Of a stretch of 64,000 nt of DNA, positions 22,130-34,128 are shown one piece after another. The notes beneath the pieces are model-generated. The model was not told the DNA's origin. It was given only the letters and a program-made list of their open reading frames with translations, and made no database searches. Made by a program: the position numbers and the translations under genes. The DNA lies in NCBI GenBank assembly GCA_963920525.1, contig OY986438.1:126238920-126302919 (forward strand), written 5' to 3'. The number at the start of each line of letters is the position of its first letter. The first letter of the stretch is position 1. The DNA comes from Dichetophora obliterata (lineage: Eukaryota > Arthropoda > Insecta > Diptera > Sciomyzidae).

Positions 22130-23350
22130 GTTTCTTACGTATGGATGCACCGAAATTCTATTTTGACGTTGGGTTCGTCACGTATAAAAAAATTAAATCA
22201 CATCTGTATCATTCGAATCGCTTGAACTAATTTAATTATGTATTTCTATTTAACAATGCTTCAATTAAAAAGTATTTGTGTTGTTTTGAATTTTTCAGTG
22301 TTGCATTGCAACATGACTTGTACATCTGAAGGCATAGGTTGCAATTCAGTTTGTAATTGGAGTTGATTGCAATTTTTTAAGCTTTGCATTGTACACTAAC
22401 TCAAATACAAAATACAAAAAAACACCTATCTTTTTGTGATAAAAAATGTCTCTATTTTCGATAAAAGCAATTTTCTCTATTTCAAATAAAATTTTCCTCA
22501 ATTAAAAAAAATTTTCACATATTTGAAGAAATAGTTCTTCCCTTGTGAGAAATAAAAATATTTCATGTATCTAATTATGATAAGTATTTTTATAACACTA
22601 AAAAATTCTCATTTTTAGAGAAAAATTTCTCGAAAATGAAAGGTATTGTCTATTGTACAATTCACTATGCGAAATAATTTTTTTCACTAAAAACCAATGA
22701 AAACGATATATTTTTCTTATATTTAATTAGGTACGAAAACAATAGAAAGCGTGAGAGCGAGTTATTGATGTTGTGAAAGTGAAGAATGTTGCATATTCTG
22801 CATATTATGACGATTGTTTCTTCAAAAGGATTTTTTTTTTTTATTTAACATAGGTACACAAAGCGATGTTGTTTATTACCACTGGTTCTTTGGATGCATT
22901 TATAAAATCGTTTTTAAGAAGAAATTTCTAGAATATTTATAAGAGGTCCCGAAAAACAATGAAAAAACAATATGTCTACCTTTCGGCCTTAAAAATATAC
23001 TTATATTTTTACAACCGAATAACAATACGATATTAATACTTTTACTTTGCGTAGAGTTACAACAAATGTTTCACAAAAAATGTTTTAACGTAATTGCAGA
23101 TGTATTTATCTATTTTAGAGAAAAATGTACGTAATAAAGAAATATGTTGTACCAATATTAAGAAAATATATTTATCTTTTAACCCTGGATAACTAATGTT
23201 AACCACTGCTCACTTTTTTGCTTACAACTTTTTTTCTCTCATCTGATCGTGTTCTCTACCCATATTGTTGCAACCACAATAGTTGTTAAGCTGCCCTCGG
23301 TGTGAATCTTTTTATAAATAAAGTGTACGTCGAAGCGACTAACATTGGGT
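22130..23350. other. Non-coding AT-rich DNA
   Basis: No gene or bounded repeat recognised. Confidence 0.5.
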
Positions 23351-23357
23351 TTAACGT

Positions 23358-24005
23358 AACTTTTTATACTCCCACGCGTACTGCGTAAGGGTATATTAAC
23401 TTTGTCACCCCGTTCGTAACGCTAATAAGGAGACGTGGTAGGTATAGAAATGTATATATATTTTTGATCAGCATTACCTCCTGAGTCGATTTAGCTATGT
23501 CCGTCTGTCCGTATGTCTGTCTGTCGACACCATTAGAGCCACAATTTGTAAGGTATCGTATTGTAATCAAAAATATATGCTTATATTCAAAAAACGAAGA
23601 TAAAATTCGGTCTATCTCCCATACAAAGTGACTTTATCAAAACGGTTTCTCTTAAAATGCCACAAAAATATATGAACTTGGCATTTTACACATTAGCTTT
23701 GGAGCAAAATATTCCCCACATATTTGAAATTTGTCAAAATTAGATGAAAGCCACGCCCACTTCACACAAAAAGTGGCGTAATTATAATACAAAACTTTCA
23801 TAAATTCAACATAATGATGGTTTATACTTGATATTTTACACATAAGCTTTGATAATTAGGATGAACTTTGAGTTTCAAATTTTATATATTTGGATAAAAA
23901 CCACGCCCTATAAAAGTGGCGTCATGAAAATTATACAACATTGACAAATTCGTATATACTAAAATACGGATGTGAGGGTATTTTAACTTCGATACAGTCG
24001 AAGTT
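23358..24005 (-). repeat. Dispersed fly repeat with GTCCGTCTGTCCG block
   Basis: Contains GGGTATATTAACTTTGTCAC, a block GTCCGTCTGTCCGTATGTCTG, and later GCCACGCCCACTTCAC. The reverse-oriented counterpart is at 37480-37990. This kind of repeated sequence is typical of fly genomes; I cannot assign it to a defined element. Confidence 0.6.
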
Positions 24006-24656
24006 AATTCCTTTGTTGTAGGAATATAGTGTTTTGGTTATAAGTTTATTATAGTGGTGCAGCGATTTGTTTCTCTTGTGTTAAACAATTGATTTAAACT
24101 TTTTTATTTTAATAATAATAAATAATGCTTTATTCGTATAGTGATAGAAGAGCCTTTTAAGTTTTTTAAATTTATTTACTATTTTTTTTTTCAATAATCT
24201 TATATGATATATCTCGAACTAATGAAATAAGTACCTTATAAGAATATGTAAAAAATAAAAAAATAAAAATTTAGCAATTTAAAGAAAATATTTATTAAAA
24301 TTGAAAAAAATAACAGAGAAGTATATAATAAGCACAATGGCTGGAATGCATAATGCATGAGCTTTTGCTCACTTTTTATGCATTCCATCCAATAAAGAAA
24401 ACGGTTGAATCTGTTATAAAGAAATATTTTTCTGTTAAAGAGAAGGTGTCTTTATTAATGAGAAAATATTTATTTTTCACACTAGCTTTTTACCATTTTT
24501 AGGCAATGTTTGGGATCACATGTAGAGAAAAGCATTCTCTGGAGCAAAGTCAATATCATTTTTCTCTAAATATGATGCCTTTTTTCTAATGTTCCAAGAA
24601 ACTTTTTTCTAAGTGTAGTTGCATTACCTTTCAATTGCTCCATGTGCAAAAGACCT

Positions 24657-24842
24657 TACTTTTACTGTTACTGCTACTGTTACTGTTACTCTTACTGTTA
24701 CTGTTACTGTTACTGTTACTGTTACTGTTACTGTTACTGTTACTGTTACTGTTACTGTTACTGTTACTGTTACTGTGACTGTTACTGTTACTGTTACTAT
24801 TACTGTTATCGTTACCGTTACTGTTACCGTTACTGTTACTGT
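24657..24842. repeat. (TTACTG)n microsatellite
   Basis: About 30 units of TTACTG with a few variants (TTACCG, TGACTG, TTACTA, TTATCG). The hexamer has no stop in several frames, so long Thr-Val and Tyr-Cys dipeptide frames appear by composition only. Confidence 0.95.
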
Positions 24843-24888
24843 TCTACAAACACATTCCAGAAAAATATTTCTCATATTAATATATTAG

Positions 24889-25425
24889 CAGCCCTATTCT
24901 GGTTGTTAACTTAACAAGAAATAGTTAAGGAGCTCTTGTTAAGCTGCTTGTTATGTTATGTAAATGTTGGTATTCTTAAAAATCATTAACAACATAAAAG
25001 CTTAAAAAGCTTTTAAAGTTCACCATGCATGGTGAAAATCGATATGCCTGTTGAAAGAAGAGATGCGCTATATAAACAGATGCTTCGAGTGCAGCTTGTG
25101 ACTTTGCAAGCGCTTGAAAAATTTGCCACGGCTACTGAAAGATTTCATTATCAACACTTAAAATAAGTAAAAAATTCTTTCATTTTTCAGTTTAATGTAT
25201 TTAAACTCAATATTATATTAAAATTTGTATTTTTTTATTATTTTCACAACAATTTTCTATCTAAGCACATACATTTCATTCGTTGTTAAGACTCTTTCTG
25301 TTATTAACAAAATTGTAAGGAAAAGAGCTTTTAAAGTTGCAGCAGAATACGAAACCTTAACAAATAGTTAATATTAACTATTTTGTTAATGTGGTGAGCT
25401 TAGTTAAGCTGCCAGAATAGGGCTG
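24889..25425. mobile_element. MITE, CAGCCCTATTCTGG family, copy 2 (inverted relative to copy 1)
   Basis: 537 bp with ends CAGCCCTATTCTGG and their inverse, flanked by the 3-bp duplication TAG (24886-24888, 25426-25428). It is collinear with the reverse complement of 19310-19843, with scattered differences. It sits just beyond the microsatellite. Confidence 0.85.
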
Positions 25426-25428
25426 TAG

Positions 25429-27170
25429 GTCTGTTAAGGGAGGTTTAAGGCGAAAACGATTGAAATTAAGGTATATTTTAGAAGATGTTTTCTAAAAAGT
25501 ATATTATAGAGACAAAAAATTTAATTTGCATATTAACTGTACATCATCAGTTCAAATAAAAAACCTAGTTTTTATATATAAAAATGGCAGTGAAGTTCGT
25601 TAGCTTAAAAAAGATGAAAATCGGGCTACATCATAGCTTGGAACCAGATCTTCTGAAAAAAACTAACCCATTTCTTGCGAGGGCTGCGTATACGCAACAC
25701 CAATTTTAATTTGAAATACTAATGTGTTCTAAAATAGGAACCATGTCACTAATGTACTAGGACCTAGGCTAACATGTTGCACATGGATAAATGGAAACAA
25801 ATATAAAAATCCATCCGTGGAAAGGGAGTGAGAGGGGTATTGAAAAAATCTCAAAAATGGATGTTTTTAAGAAAATTTATTAAAAATGTTTAGTTTAATT
25901 ACAATATAATTGTATGTTGCAGGCTTTGGCCATAAAAATTAAACGCGAGTTTTAATTTTTGAGTTTAAATTTATTTTTCGATATTTCGACTGAAATGGTA
26001 AGTCATCATCGGGACCTACAGCGGAAAACATAGAAACATTTCTGTGGTCACAAGGAATAACGACTAAACTCGAAGTATCGTAAAAAACGATATTTTAATT
26101 GCACGAACTACGACCCATTTTTTTTTTAAATATATGGACCGTACAAATTAAATTTGTGCAGACAAAAGTGATGATCAATTCTGGGCAAAAAATGGATATC
26201 TGCATACTTCCAAAAATTGGCAATAAAGTAAATTCCATATCGCTTTTTGACGATATTTTGAGTTTAGTCATTATTCCTTGTGACTATAGATTTATCACAA
26301 AACTTAAACATTAAATTATCACAATAAAAATTAAAAAAAGCATTTAAAATTACAGCTAAGCAATGTGATATAAAAACAAAATATATATCGAAATTTTCAA
26401 TGCAAGATAAGAAAAAAAAAATAATAAAATTGTTGTTCTAATTTATGCTGCTGAACCGCAGTATTTCGGGTACCGGCTAGAAATGGGTTAAGAATATTAT
26501 GAAGAGTGAAAGAGAAAAACATAAAATTTACGTTATTTTTGAAAATATTGTTGCGTGTAAAAACTAAACAAATTTTCCAAAGACTCTAATTTTGATAAAT
26601 GGGGTGTAGAATGACATAATAAATAATTAAAAAAAAAAAAAATAAAATCTGTCGATTAGTTTGTTTGCAGGAGTGTAGCCCGTTTTGAAATAGTTTTATT
26701 CGAGAAAACGCGTTTAAAGTTACTCTAGCGAACTAGGTTTGAATCTAGGTTTGATTCTAGCTGTAGAATCTGTGTTATAAGAGGATTGATTTGAATTTTT
26801 TTTTTACATATTCTTGAATAGTTTTACAATAATAACACTGCGTTACAAGTTTAAAAAATATAAGTACCCACTTGAATTTTCCTTGTCAATTTATGCATAC
26901 ACATCGCTTAATAAAAACTCATACTCATTTTTTTCTATTACGTACTGTTTTTTTAGGAATGGTAACTAACAATTATTACTAAAAAAATTAAATCGTTAGC
27001 GTCCAGTATACTCGTTGCTTTATTTAATTATAAATAATTCAAGTAAGACTGACAAAAGAAGTTGTTATTAATATACTTGCACACATTCAAACATAATATA
27101 TGAGGCAAAAATTATGTATTGTACACATAAAAATTAAAAATATATAACGTTTTCTCTAATGTTAATAAGT
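25429..27170. other. Non-coding AT-rich DNA
   Basis: No coding domain or bounded repeat recognised in this 1.7-kb stretch. Confidence 0.5.
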
Positions 27171-27174
27171 TTCT

Positions 27175-28500
27175 TCTCACATTAATCGCCAGCAGTAATC
27201 TCCTTACATAACGACCTTGAAACCTTTCTTCAAGCCTTTTCACACCCGGGTGAAACCACGCTCCCGGTTTGTTTATCACTAATAGCTTCAAGATTTGAAG
27301 GGAAAAGTGATAAATGTGGATGAAGACAATTAATCTTTAAAGACATCTGGCAGCCCATATTTGTATATGCTCTTTTATATGCAGAGTTTTTGGCTCTGAC
27401 ATTACGTAAAAAACCTTTAATCACAATTTTTACAATGTCCATGCGCATAGTTCTTTGTCACCAGGGCCGGATTAAGCATGTCGAGGCCCCAAGGAAATGA
27501 AATTTTCGGGGCCCCTTTACCCTTTTCTAACTTCCTAAAATACATTATTTCTACCACAACGCAATAGAATTCAAAAATACGCTAGTTTTTGTAATGCGGA
27601 AGGAGCAGTATATGTGTCTGACCGGTATGTTTGTATGTACGTACGCTCATCTGTACCATCCAATTGAAACAGTTCTGTGACATTGATGAAAGAAGACAGT
27701 TTTTTATTAGTTTTCATTTTGAAAAGTAGCGTTTACCCGTGGTGCTTGATGCTATAAGAGTTCTATATTTTTCCAATGCTAGAATCACATTCGGGAAAGT
27801 TGATTGTGCCATATTATTAAAAATCAATTTTTACGATTCTTCGGCAGCTACAATTTTATCTTTCCCTACATCCATTAATTGTAAGATGAAGCACTGGAAC
27901 TGCACCATCTTGTCCATAAACTTAAACTCAATGTCCCCGGAATAATGTTCACCAAACTTTGCACAAGCCTTTTTAATTTTATCGTTGAACTTTGCCAAGA
28001 AACGTGATAGAAATCCATACAGAGAAATAATTCCTTGATAAGTCCCTAATTCCCCGTCACCTGATTAGTCGGCGTTAAAATCGTCGCAAAAAATCGAACA
28101 TTATTTAATAATAATTGGAAATATGACAATATAATATAAAAGAGAACAAAGCATAAATATTGTCATTGATTAATTAAATTTTCACTCGATAAAACATTTT
28201 CAAATTTTTTCTCGGTGCGCGGGGCGCCGTAGCGGCTAGGGGCTAGTTGTTTACACTGCCTTATGGACAAACCGGCCCTGTTTGTCACTTAGTTTTTGAC
28301 CGAAATTTTGGTTTTTCATTAATAGGTGTAATTGAGGACCAATATAAATGACTTCTTTTCGCTTTGCGTCACTTAATTTTGGAAAAAATAGACTTCAGAT
28401 TCAAAAATGTTTCACTACTTTTATCCACTGCTTTCACAAAATTCTTCATTAAGCCGAGTTTTATATGTAGGGGAAGTACTTTTTCAGATACTTTTTTCCT
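27175..28500 (-). pseudogene. Decayed member of a multi-copy arthropod ORF family, split by a hAT element
   Basis: Minus-strand pieces in order: LPLHIKLGLMKNFVKAVDKS (about 28470-28400), AKRKEVIYIGPQLHLLMKNQ (about 28365-28300), then, beyond the hAT insertion, MGCQMSLKINCLHPHLSLF (about 27360-27300) and a frameshifted tail with EERFQGRYVRRLLL (about 27240-27185). These words resemble a protein I recall as repeated in many arthropod genomes (KLGLMKNFVKA, IGPQI, MSLKIHFLHSHL motifs); its function is unknown to me and it may itself be transposon-borne. Several frame changes mark it as dead. Confidence 0.6.
27462..28280 (-). mobile_element. hAT element (819 bp) with decayed transposase fragment
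   Basis: Inverted ends CAGGGCCGG and CCGGCCCTG are flanked by an exact 8-bp duplication TTTGTCAC (27454-27461 and 28281-28288), the hAT signature. On the minus strand about 28040-27740 reads like hAT transposase (HYSGDIEFKFMDKMVQFQCF, then NMAQSTFPNVILAL), interrupted and lacking the C-terminal dimerisation block. It is inserted in the older decayed gene at 27175-28500. Confidence 0.88.
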
Positions 28501-28504
28501 TAAG

Positions 28505-29630
28505 ACTTAAGAATATACTATATTATTCACACACGTATCAAAACTTGTTTGGTTTCGCATTTTTTCAACGGTTGCGACTACTTTTAACTTACTTCGACTT
28601 CACTCACAAATAGTTAATCTAAAATATCAAAAAATGTGAAACTAACCTATTTTTTCCATGACGGCGATGTTTACTAATATGGGTCGTTTAAAAAAGATTA
28701 TCGGTGTGTACCTCAGAAACAAGACGTGATAGAAACAAAAGGCATCCACAGCCTACATACTTTAACTTATAGAAAACTATAATAGCAATCAGTTTTTCAG
28801 TTATAGTTAATTAATTAAAAAAAAATAATTAAATTTTTAAACAATTGTTTGGCTAAAATCTTCATTAACATAACAAGTACAATGTATATCAGATGCAAGT
28901 TCTTAGGATATTTCTCAATCTTTATGTAAAAACATTGCAGAAACTTAGTGTATTTTTTTTACTGTATCCTCTACAAAAATCCATTGATCGAAATCTGTAC
29001 ATTTGGAAAAAATGCAAAGTTGCACAGTCTAATCGTAGCCAAGGTTGACGAATGCCAAGTAAAAGTCAAGAACATTTACCGCTAGGCAAAGTTAATCTAG
29101 CGCTAGGGACCATCAGTGTAGCGTAACTTATGATGCTCTTTATAAAAATATCCTATACATCATAAAAAAAATCCAAACAAGAACAAATTTTCTCATTCGC
29201 ATACTGCTTTCACTTGACACTAGTGCTCGTATCTTTTCTTTTTTTTTCATTATGTCAAAAGCTCCTTTGCAAGCGTATTATAAACAAAATAATGACCATT
29301 ACATAGGCACGAATGAATGGATGAGCGCCAAATTGTAATTGGCAAAACATAGACAGAAAACTCTTAATTTGCATGTAGATTGAAATTTCGACTGAAAATT
29401 TATAGACTTAAATATCAGCCAACAACGGTGGCTGTGTTTTTTATCATAACAATAAAGTAAAAAAAAAAAAAAAAAAAGTAATTCTTTGAAAAAACTTGAA
29501 CAGAATTTTAATTTCAGGCAATAGCATAGTTATAATTTAACAGTAATTGCGTGCATTTTAAAGCACAGAGCAATACAATAGAATTTTTTCTGCTTTTAAA
29601 ACATTGTAAATGCGTGTTGTTTTAAATTTT
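28505..29630. other. Non-coding AT-rich DNA
   Basis: Includes an A-run near 29458-29477. No gene recognised. Confidence 0.45.
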
Positions 29631-29636
29631 TAGACA

Positions 29637-29756
29637 TTCCCCAGAATTGAGGTCAAACGCATTGCAGCAAAATTTGACTAAACTCGGAAGACGCCAAAAA
29701 CTGATGAAGTTTGATTTCTTCATTTTGGGCAACAAAACAACAACATTGTTGTCAGA
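29637..29756 (+). CDS. Possible internal coding exon of unknown product
   Basis: A pyrimidine-rich stretch ending TTTTTAG precedes an open frame reading HSPELRSNALQQNLTKLGRR and then QKLMKFDFFILGNKTTT. Its phase would continue the eight-base coding exon at 17227-17236 (Met-Leu-Arg, then His-Ser-Pro). The composition is charged and codon-like, unlike the surrounding sequence. The frame then runs into a GT microsatellite (about 29757-29785) without a good splice donor, which counts against it. I do not recognise the product. Confidence 0.25.
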
Positions 29757-29789
29757 GTGTGTGTGTGTGTTTGTGTGTATGTGTATGAT

Positions 29790-31860
29790 CTGCAACATGT
29801 GCGCTGCTGCAGCATTGTTTTTGCCATTATATTTTATTTTATGTTATAGCCTCGTTGTTGTTTTTTTTTTCTCTTCTTGCTGTTGATATTAAATTTCGTA
29901 TTTTTATAATAAACTGAAATTCTTCACATAAAATAAGTTACAGGCCAATCTCAACATCGACCTCTGTGGGATTTCTTTTAAACTCATAAAAATCTAATAA
30001 GTGCAAAATACTGCTTTGCAGCATTTATGTTTTTTAGTTATTTACGTATATCTTTCGGTTTGTTGTTGACATGTTTCGTAGACTTGCAAATTCGGAGACA
30101 AAATTAGTTGTTGGCACTTGGCCAAAAGGAAAAACAAAATAAAAATAAAAAAGCTAAATTAAGATTATCTTTGAAGTGGGAGTTAAAGCAAATTTCCGTT
30201 TCAGCAAATGTTAAGAAGATATCGTTTGGTAGAAATATATATAGAAAATGTTTTTTATTTTCTTTTTTGTTTTGTGTCTTAAGCAGTATAGATCGCATCT
30301 AATTTTATAATTTCTAAACATAATTTACTATTAGCAAAAGCAATAAGCCACATTTAAAAATTTTATAAAACGTAGAAGTATCTTCGAAATTAATAACTTT
30401 TATGAATTGCAGTTACTCCTAATCTTAAAAGTTGCCAGATAAGCATTTTATGAGGTCACAAGATCTATTCGAGAAACTGAATTAGCTACTTGTTCATAAA
30501 TTCAGTGTTGCTTTAGATGCTTTATAGCACTTTTTTAAATTAGTATAAAATTGATGATAAAAAAAGGTTCGATTTTCAAAAAAGCGCGTAAACATTAAAA
30601 ATTTTACTTGTAAAAGAAAATTTTGTGCAATTATTTTTAATTTTTTTTTATAACTTTCAATGCAGCACAGTCTGACCTAAACACATCACAAATTTAAAAC
30701 TTCTGAAAAAAATAATTGCAGGAGCTTACTTCACAGAAGGCCTGTGCAAGCGACAAAATGTGAAAAAGAAGTTGTTAGTTTTAAAAAGCAATAATTGTTA
30801 AAAAATGTAAAAAAACCTTAGGGTTTCAAAATATAGAGGAACTCCTAAACACTTTATTTAATTTTTTCCAATCAAAGTATATTTAGCAAATTCTCAGGTA
30901 TTGATTCTGTTCAATCTCGTAAGAAAATAATCGTTTTTTCTTATTTTACTTCTTATATTTTATAGAATTTATACCAAAATCTGATAAAAAGATTAATCTT
31001 TACTTTTACAAGCATATTAGCATGGCAAAAAGTTATAAATTTATGTATGCATTGTTATTATTTTAGTTGACTTTCAAACATTTTTATCAAACTGCTGATC
31101 AAATGCTCTACACTGTGCATTAGAGTGGGTCGGCCTCTATATAAAAAAAGGTTTGAAAAAACAACCCCTATATCAAAGCATTCCAAAACCGAAAAATATG
31201 TTTTTGGACCACCAGAAAACAGCCCAAACATGCCCGATCCTAGATCGTGCTCATATTACGCGTTTTTGTCGCGATTGCGATTTTTTTGTTGCAAACTCTG
31301 CTGCTAAATACTGACTTTAGCATGTATTTAAATAAACTTATATATTTAAAGTATTTGATCATTTAAATACATGCGATATTCAGAATTTTCAGCCACGTTT
31401 GCGACAAAATACATGAGAGCGGCAAAAACTCTTAATATGAACATGGCCTTAAAATTCGTACGTCGTTAAAAAGGACTTCAAAAATACTATATTTTTTTTC
31501 TTAGAACGTTTTCACTTCCGAAGTCATATTCGACTTGTAAGCCCCGTTAGCCCGAATCACCCCCTTAAATACTTTCCTTTTTCTAATATAATTAAAAACC
31601 GTTAAATTTTTTGCTTTTTGCCAATAAAAATTATTTAATAGGTTTCAAAACGAAGAACATATAGAAGTTCAAAACCAAAATTCTTACATTTTTTTTAATT
31701 CAAACAAAATGGAAAATTTTCTGAAATAGTTTTAAAAGCTTAAAAGTAAAATTAAAATACAAGATACTTCTTAAAATATTTAGGAATAAAAGCGCAGCAA
31801 TTACATTGTTAGAAAAAATTGCCAACGAAACGTGACAATATATTCAAGTTGTCCAAAAAA
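29790..31860. other. Non-coding AT-rich DNA
   Basis: No gene recognised. A short inverted pair (AGCATGTATTTAAAT and its complement, about 31318-31373) is the only local structure noted. Confidence 0.45.
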
Positions 31861-31864
31861 ATCG

Positions 31865-32113
31865 TAAAATAAATAATGGTAGAATGCCAAAACTTGAAAA
31901 GAATTCTTCAGTTGTTGCGGCAACGTGCAACCATTTTCACGATAGTGGTAAAGAGGATGCGTCGGAGGTCCAAGACTATAAAAAAATACCCAAACTAGAA
32001 ATTTGCAAGATTTTACACTTCTAGTAAAAAATTTCATAGCGACAAAAATTGCACGTTGCCACAATTACTGAAGAATTTTTAAACTTTTGGTATACTACCA
32101 TTATTTATTTGGG
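31865..32113. repeat. Inverted repeat with about 65-bp arms
   Basis: The left arm (AATAATGGTAGAATGCCAAA through GCGGCAACGTGCAA) is the near complement of the right arm (TTGCACGTTGCCACAATTAC through ACCATTATTTATTT). The loop is about 120 bp. It is probably a MITE or foldback element; no target duplication was identified. Confidence 0.7.
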
Positions 32114-32119
32114 TGTTGA

Positions 32120-32321
32120 TATAAGAAATATTTTTACTGACCCAAATGAAAAAGAAACACCGACACACTTCCCGTGCACCTGCCCGGCCCTAGCCAGGTC
32201 TAGATTAAGAGCGCTAGGGAAGCCCTTTTTTAGAAATCTTGAGGAACTCTTATTAACAAAAATTAACTATCTTCTTAAGTTCATCAACCGCACTGGATGG
32301 TTATCAAAACCGTTCAACTAG
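32120..32321 (+). pseudogene. 3' coding end of a LINE
   Basis: An open frame ends with HFPCTCPALARSRLRALGKP and NYLLKFINRTGW and stops at 32319-32321. A CxC...CPALA-type zinc motif near the C-terminus, after RNase H, is typical of I/LOA/R1-like non-LTR elements. Only this tail is present, so the copy is strongly 5'-truncated. An A-rich 3' region follows. Confidence 0.7.
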
Positions 32322-32359
32322 AGCTAACATTTAAGTACAGCAACCATAATAAAAATATT

Positions 32360-32700
32360 TTTTTTTTGTATGGGGACCACTAAAAGGGTGGCAGATAGAG
32401 TAGAGATGTGTTCAGAAGAAATGTTGAGAGAGAAAAATTAAAGTGTTCAAAAGAAATTTTGAAGGAGAAAAATTAATAAGACCAGTTCATACATTTGACC
32501 CCTCTAGGGGTTAAACATTTTTTGATATGAATTATAGAAGACCTTTTTTTTGTTTTCTGTGTTTTTGGTATGGGGACCCCCATAAAGGCAGATAGTGTAT
32601 AGATGTGTTCAGAAGCAATGTTGAGAGAGAAAAGTTAGTAGGACAAGCTGACAGATGTAAGGCCCCCTAGGGGTCATACATTTATTGATAAGAAATATAA
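32360..32700. repeat. Tandem duplication of about 200 bp
   Basis: Two units share GTATGGGGACC, GGCAGATAG, AGATGTGTTCAGAAG(A/C)AATG, TTGAGAGAGAAAA and a CCCCTAGGGG-type palindrome. Confidence 0.75.
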
Positions 32701-32880
32701 TAGACATTTTGTCTATATTTTATGTTTTTTTGTGTATAAATAACTAGATTGCCCCAATAGATCTCAATAGATCCCAATAGAACGTTAAAAATAAAAAAAT
32801 CAAGAACACATATAAAATTTTAGTTATAACAAACCAATAAAACCAGTATTACCAATTAAAGCACCAACCAATGACATTAA

Positions 32881-33271
32881 GGCTTCTCATCTAAGCATGT
32901 AACTGACCCGTAAACATTGTAAACCTTGTGAACTTACATGCGCGTAAACTATCTGTGAAAATTTGTATGGGCGTGAGTTTACATCATTTCCGAGCCTATT
33001 TTGTAGTATAAACTAGCATGTAAATCTACCTGTGTGAATGAGAGTTGCCTTTGGCGCTAATCACTACATATTTAAAGTAGTTGGAGTAAATATGAACACG
33101 TTTTATTTATTTTTCTATGTTAATGAAAGTTTTTAAAAGGTTTAAAATTTAAAAAAGTCATAATGTTGTCGCAGCCGCAGCCGCCATTTTGTCGACATTT
33201 ACGCTATTTACACTTTATCGCTCATCAAAAGTTTAAATGCTATACATGTTTACATGCTTAGATGAGAACCC
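32881..33271. mobile_element. MITE with TTAA target duplication (piggyBac-like)
   Basis: 391 bp with inverted ends GG(C/G)TTCTCATCTAAGCATG, flanked on both sides by TTAA (32877-32880, 33272-33275). TTAA duplication is characteristic of piggyBac and Kolobok elements. No transposase is encoded. Confidence 0.85.
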
Positions 33272-33399
33272 TTAATGTAAATATTAAATGGGCAGAATAT
33301 TTTTTAAACAAGTTTTGTATTGTTTTTATTTTTAGATGCTCTTTCTCTCTCTTTCTCACTGTCACTTTCACAAAAATCTCTCTTATTCTTAATTTTAAG

Positions 33400-33928
33400 A
33401 AGTTTCACTTCTGTACTGTATATCAGGGTTGATATTTTTGGTACAATTGTACTTTTTTGGTAAAATTTTATATTTTTCCTACTTTCCTGCTACAAAAGCT
33501 TTTTCGGTACATTTTATTTCACTCTATAATAAACACAGAATTTAGAACTCTAAGTAAGCCTAAAATTTGAAAGAATTGAAAAATTTATCTAGTTTTGAGT
33601 TTTGGTACTCTGTAAAATACATAAAAAATGATTTTAAAGAGTCGATTTTCTCCAATTTATATAAAATTGCTTAAAGAATTTTCTCAACTCTTTATTCGAT
33701 AGTAAATGTTAAAAGAATATTTTATTTTCAAAGTTTAATAAAAACAAATTACAGAAACAGACTGAAGACTTTAGCTATTTATTTTATTTAATTTAAGTAA
33801 AATATTTTTAAAATCTAGTGAGTTAAATGCCACAATATTGATTTAAGAAATAATTTATCAAATGAAAAAATTTCTAAAATTTGACTGAAAGTGAAGAATT
33901 GCTTGACTAAAAGATTTTCCCATGAACT
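33400..33928. other. Non-coding AT-rich DNA
   Basis: Nothing recognised. Confidence 0.45.
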
Positions 33929-34094
33929 TTTTTCGTTATCTTAACATAGAAAGGTCCTGACTAACATTTAAAAAAAAACTTTCGGCTGCATTGTGCCAGA
34001 TTACGGGTGGATTGGTGGTTGACCGATAGGCATCTATGAAGAATCTAATTTTAAAAAATGTTAATGGTCTTTCTATATTAAGGTAACGAAAGAA
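33929..34094. repeat. Small inverted-repeat element
   Basis: Arms of about 38 bp (TTCGTTATCTTAACATAGAA and the complement of TTCTATATTAAGGTAACGAA) around a loop of about 85 bp. It probably represents a small MITE. The LTR element begins 35 bp downstream. Confidence 0.65.
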
Positions 34095-34128
34095 ATTCGC
34101 ACGTTTATAGAAATTTTTGTTTTTTAAT

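Noticed and set aside
24619..24914. Thr-Val and Tyr-Cys repeat proteins on both strands
   Set aside because: They are translations of the (TTACTG)n microsatellite in several frames, not genes.
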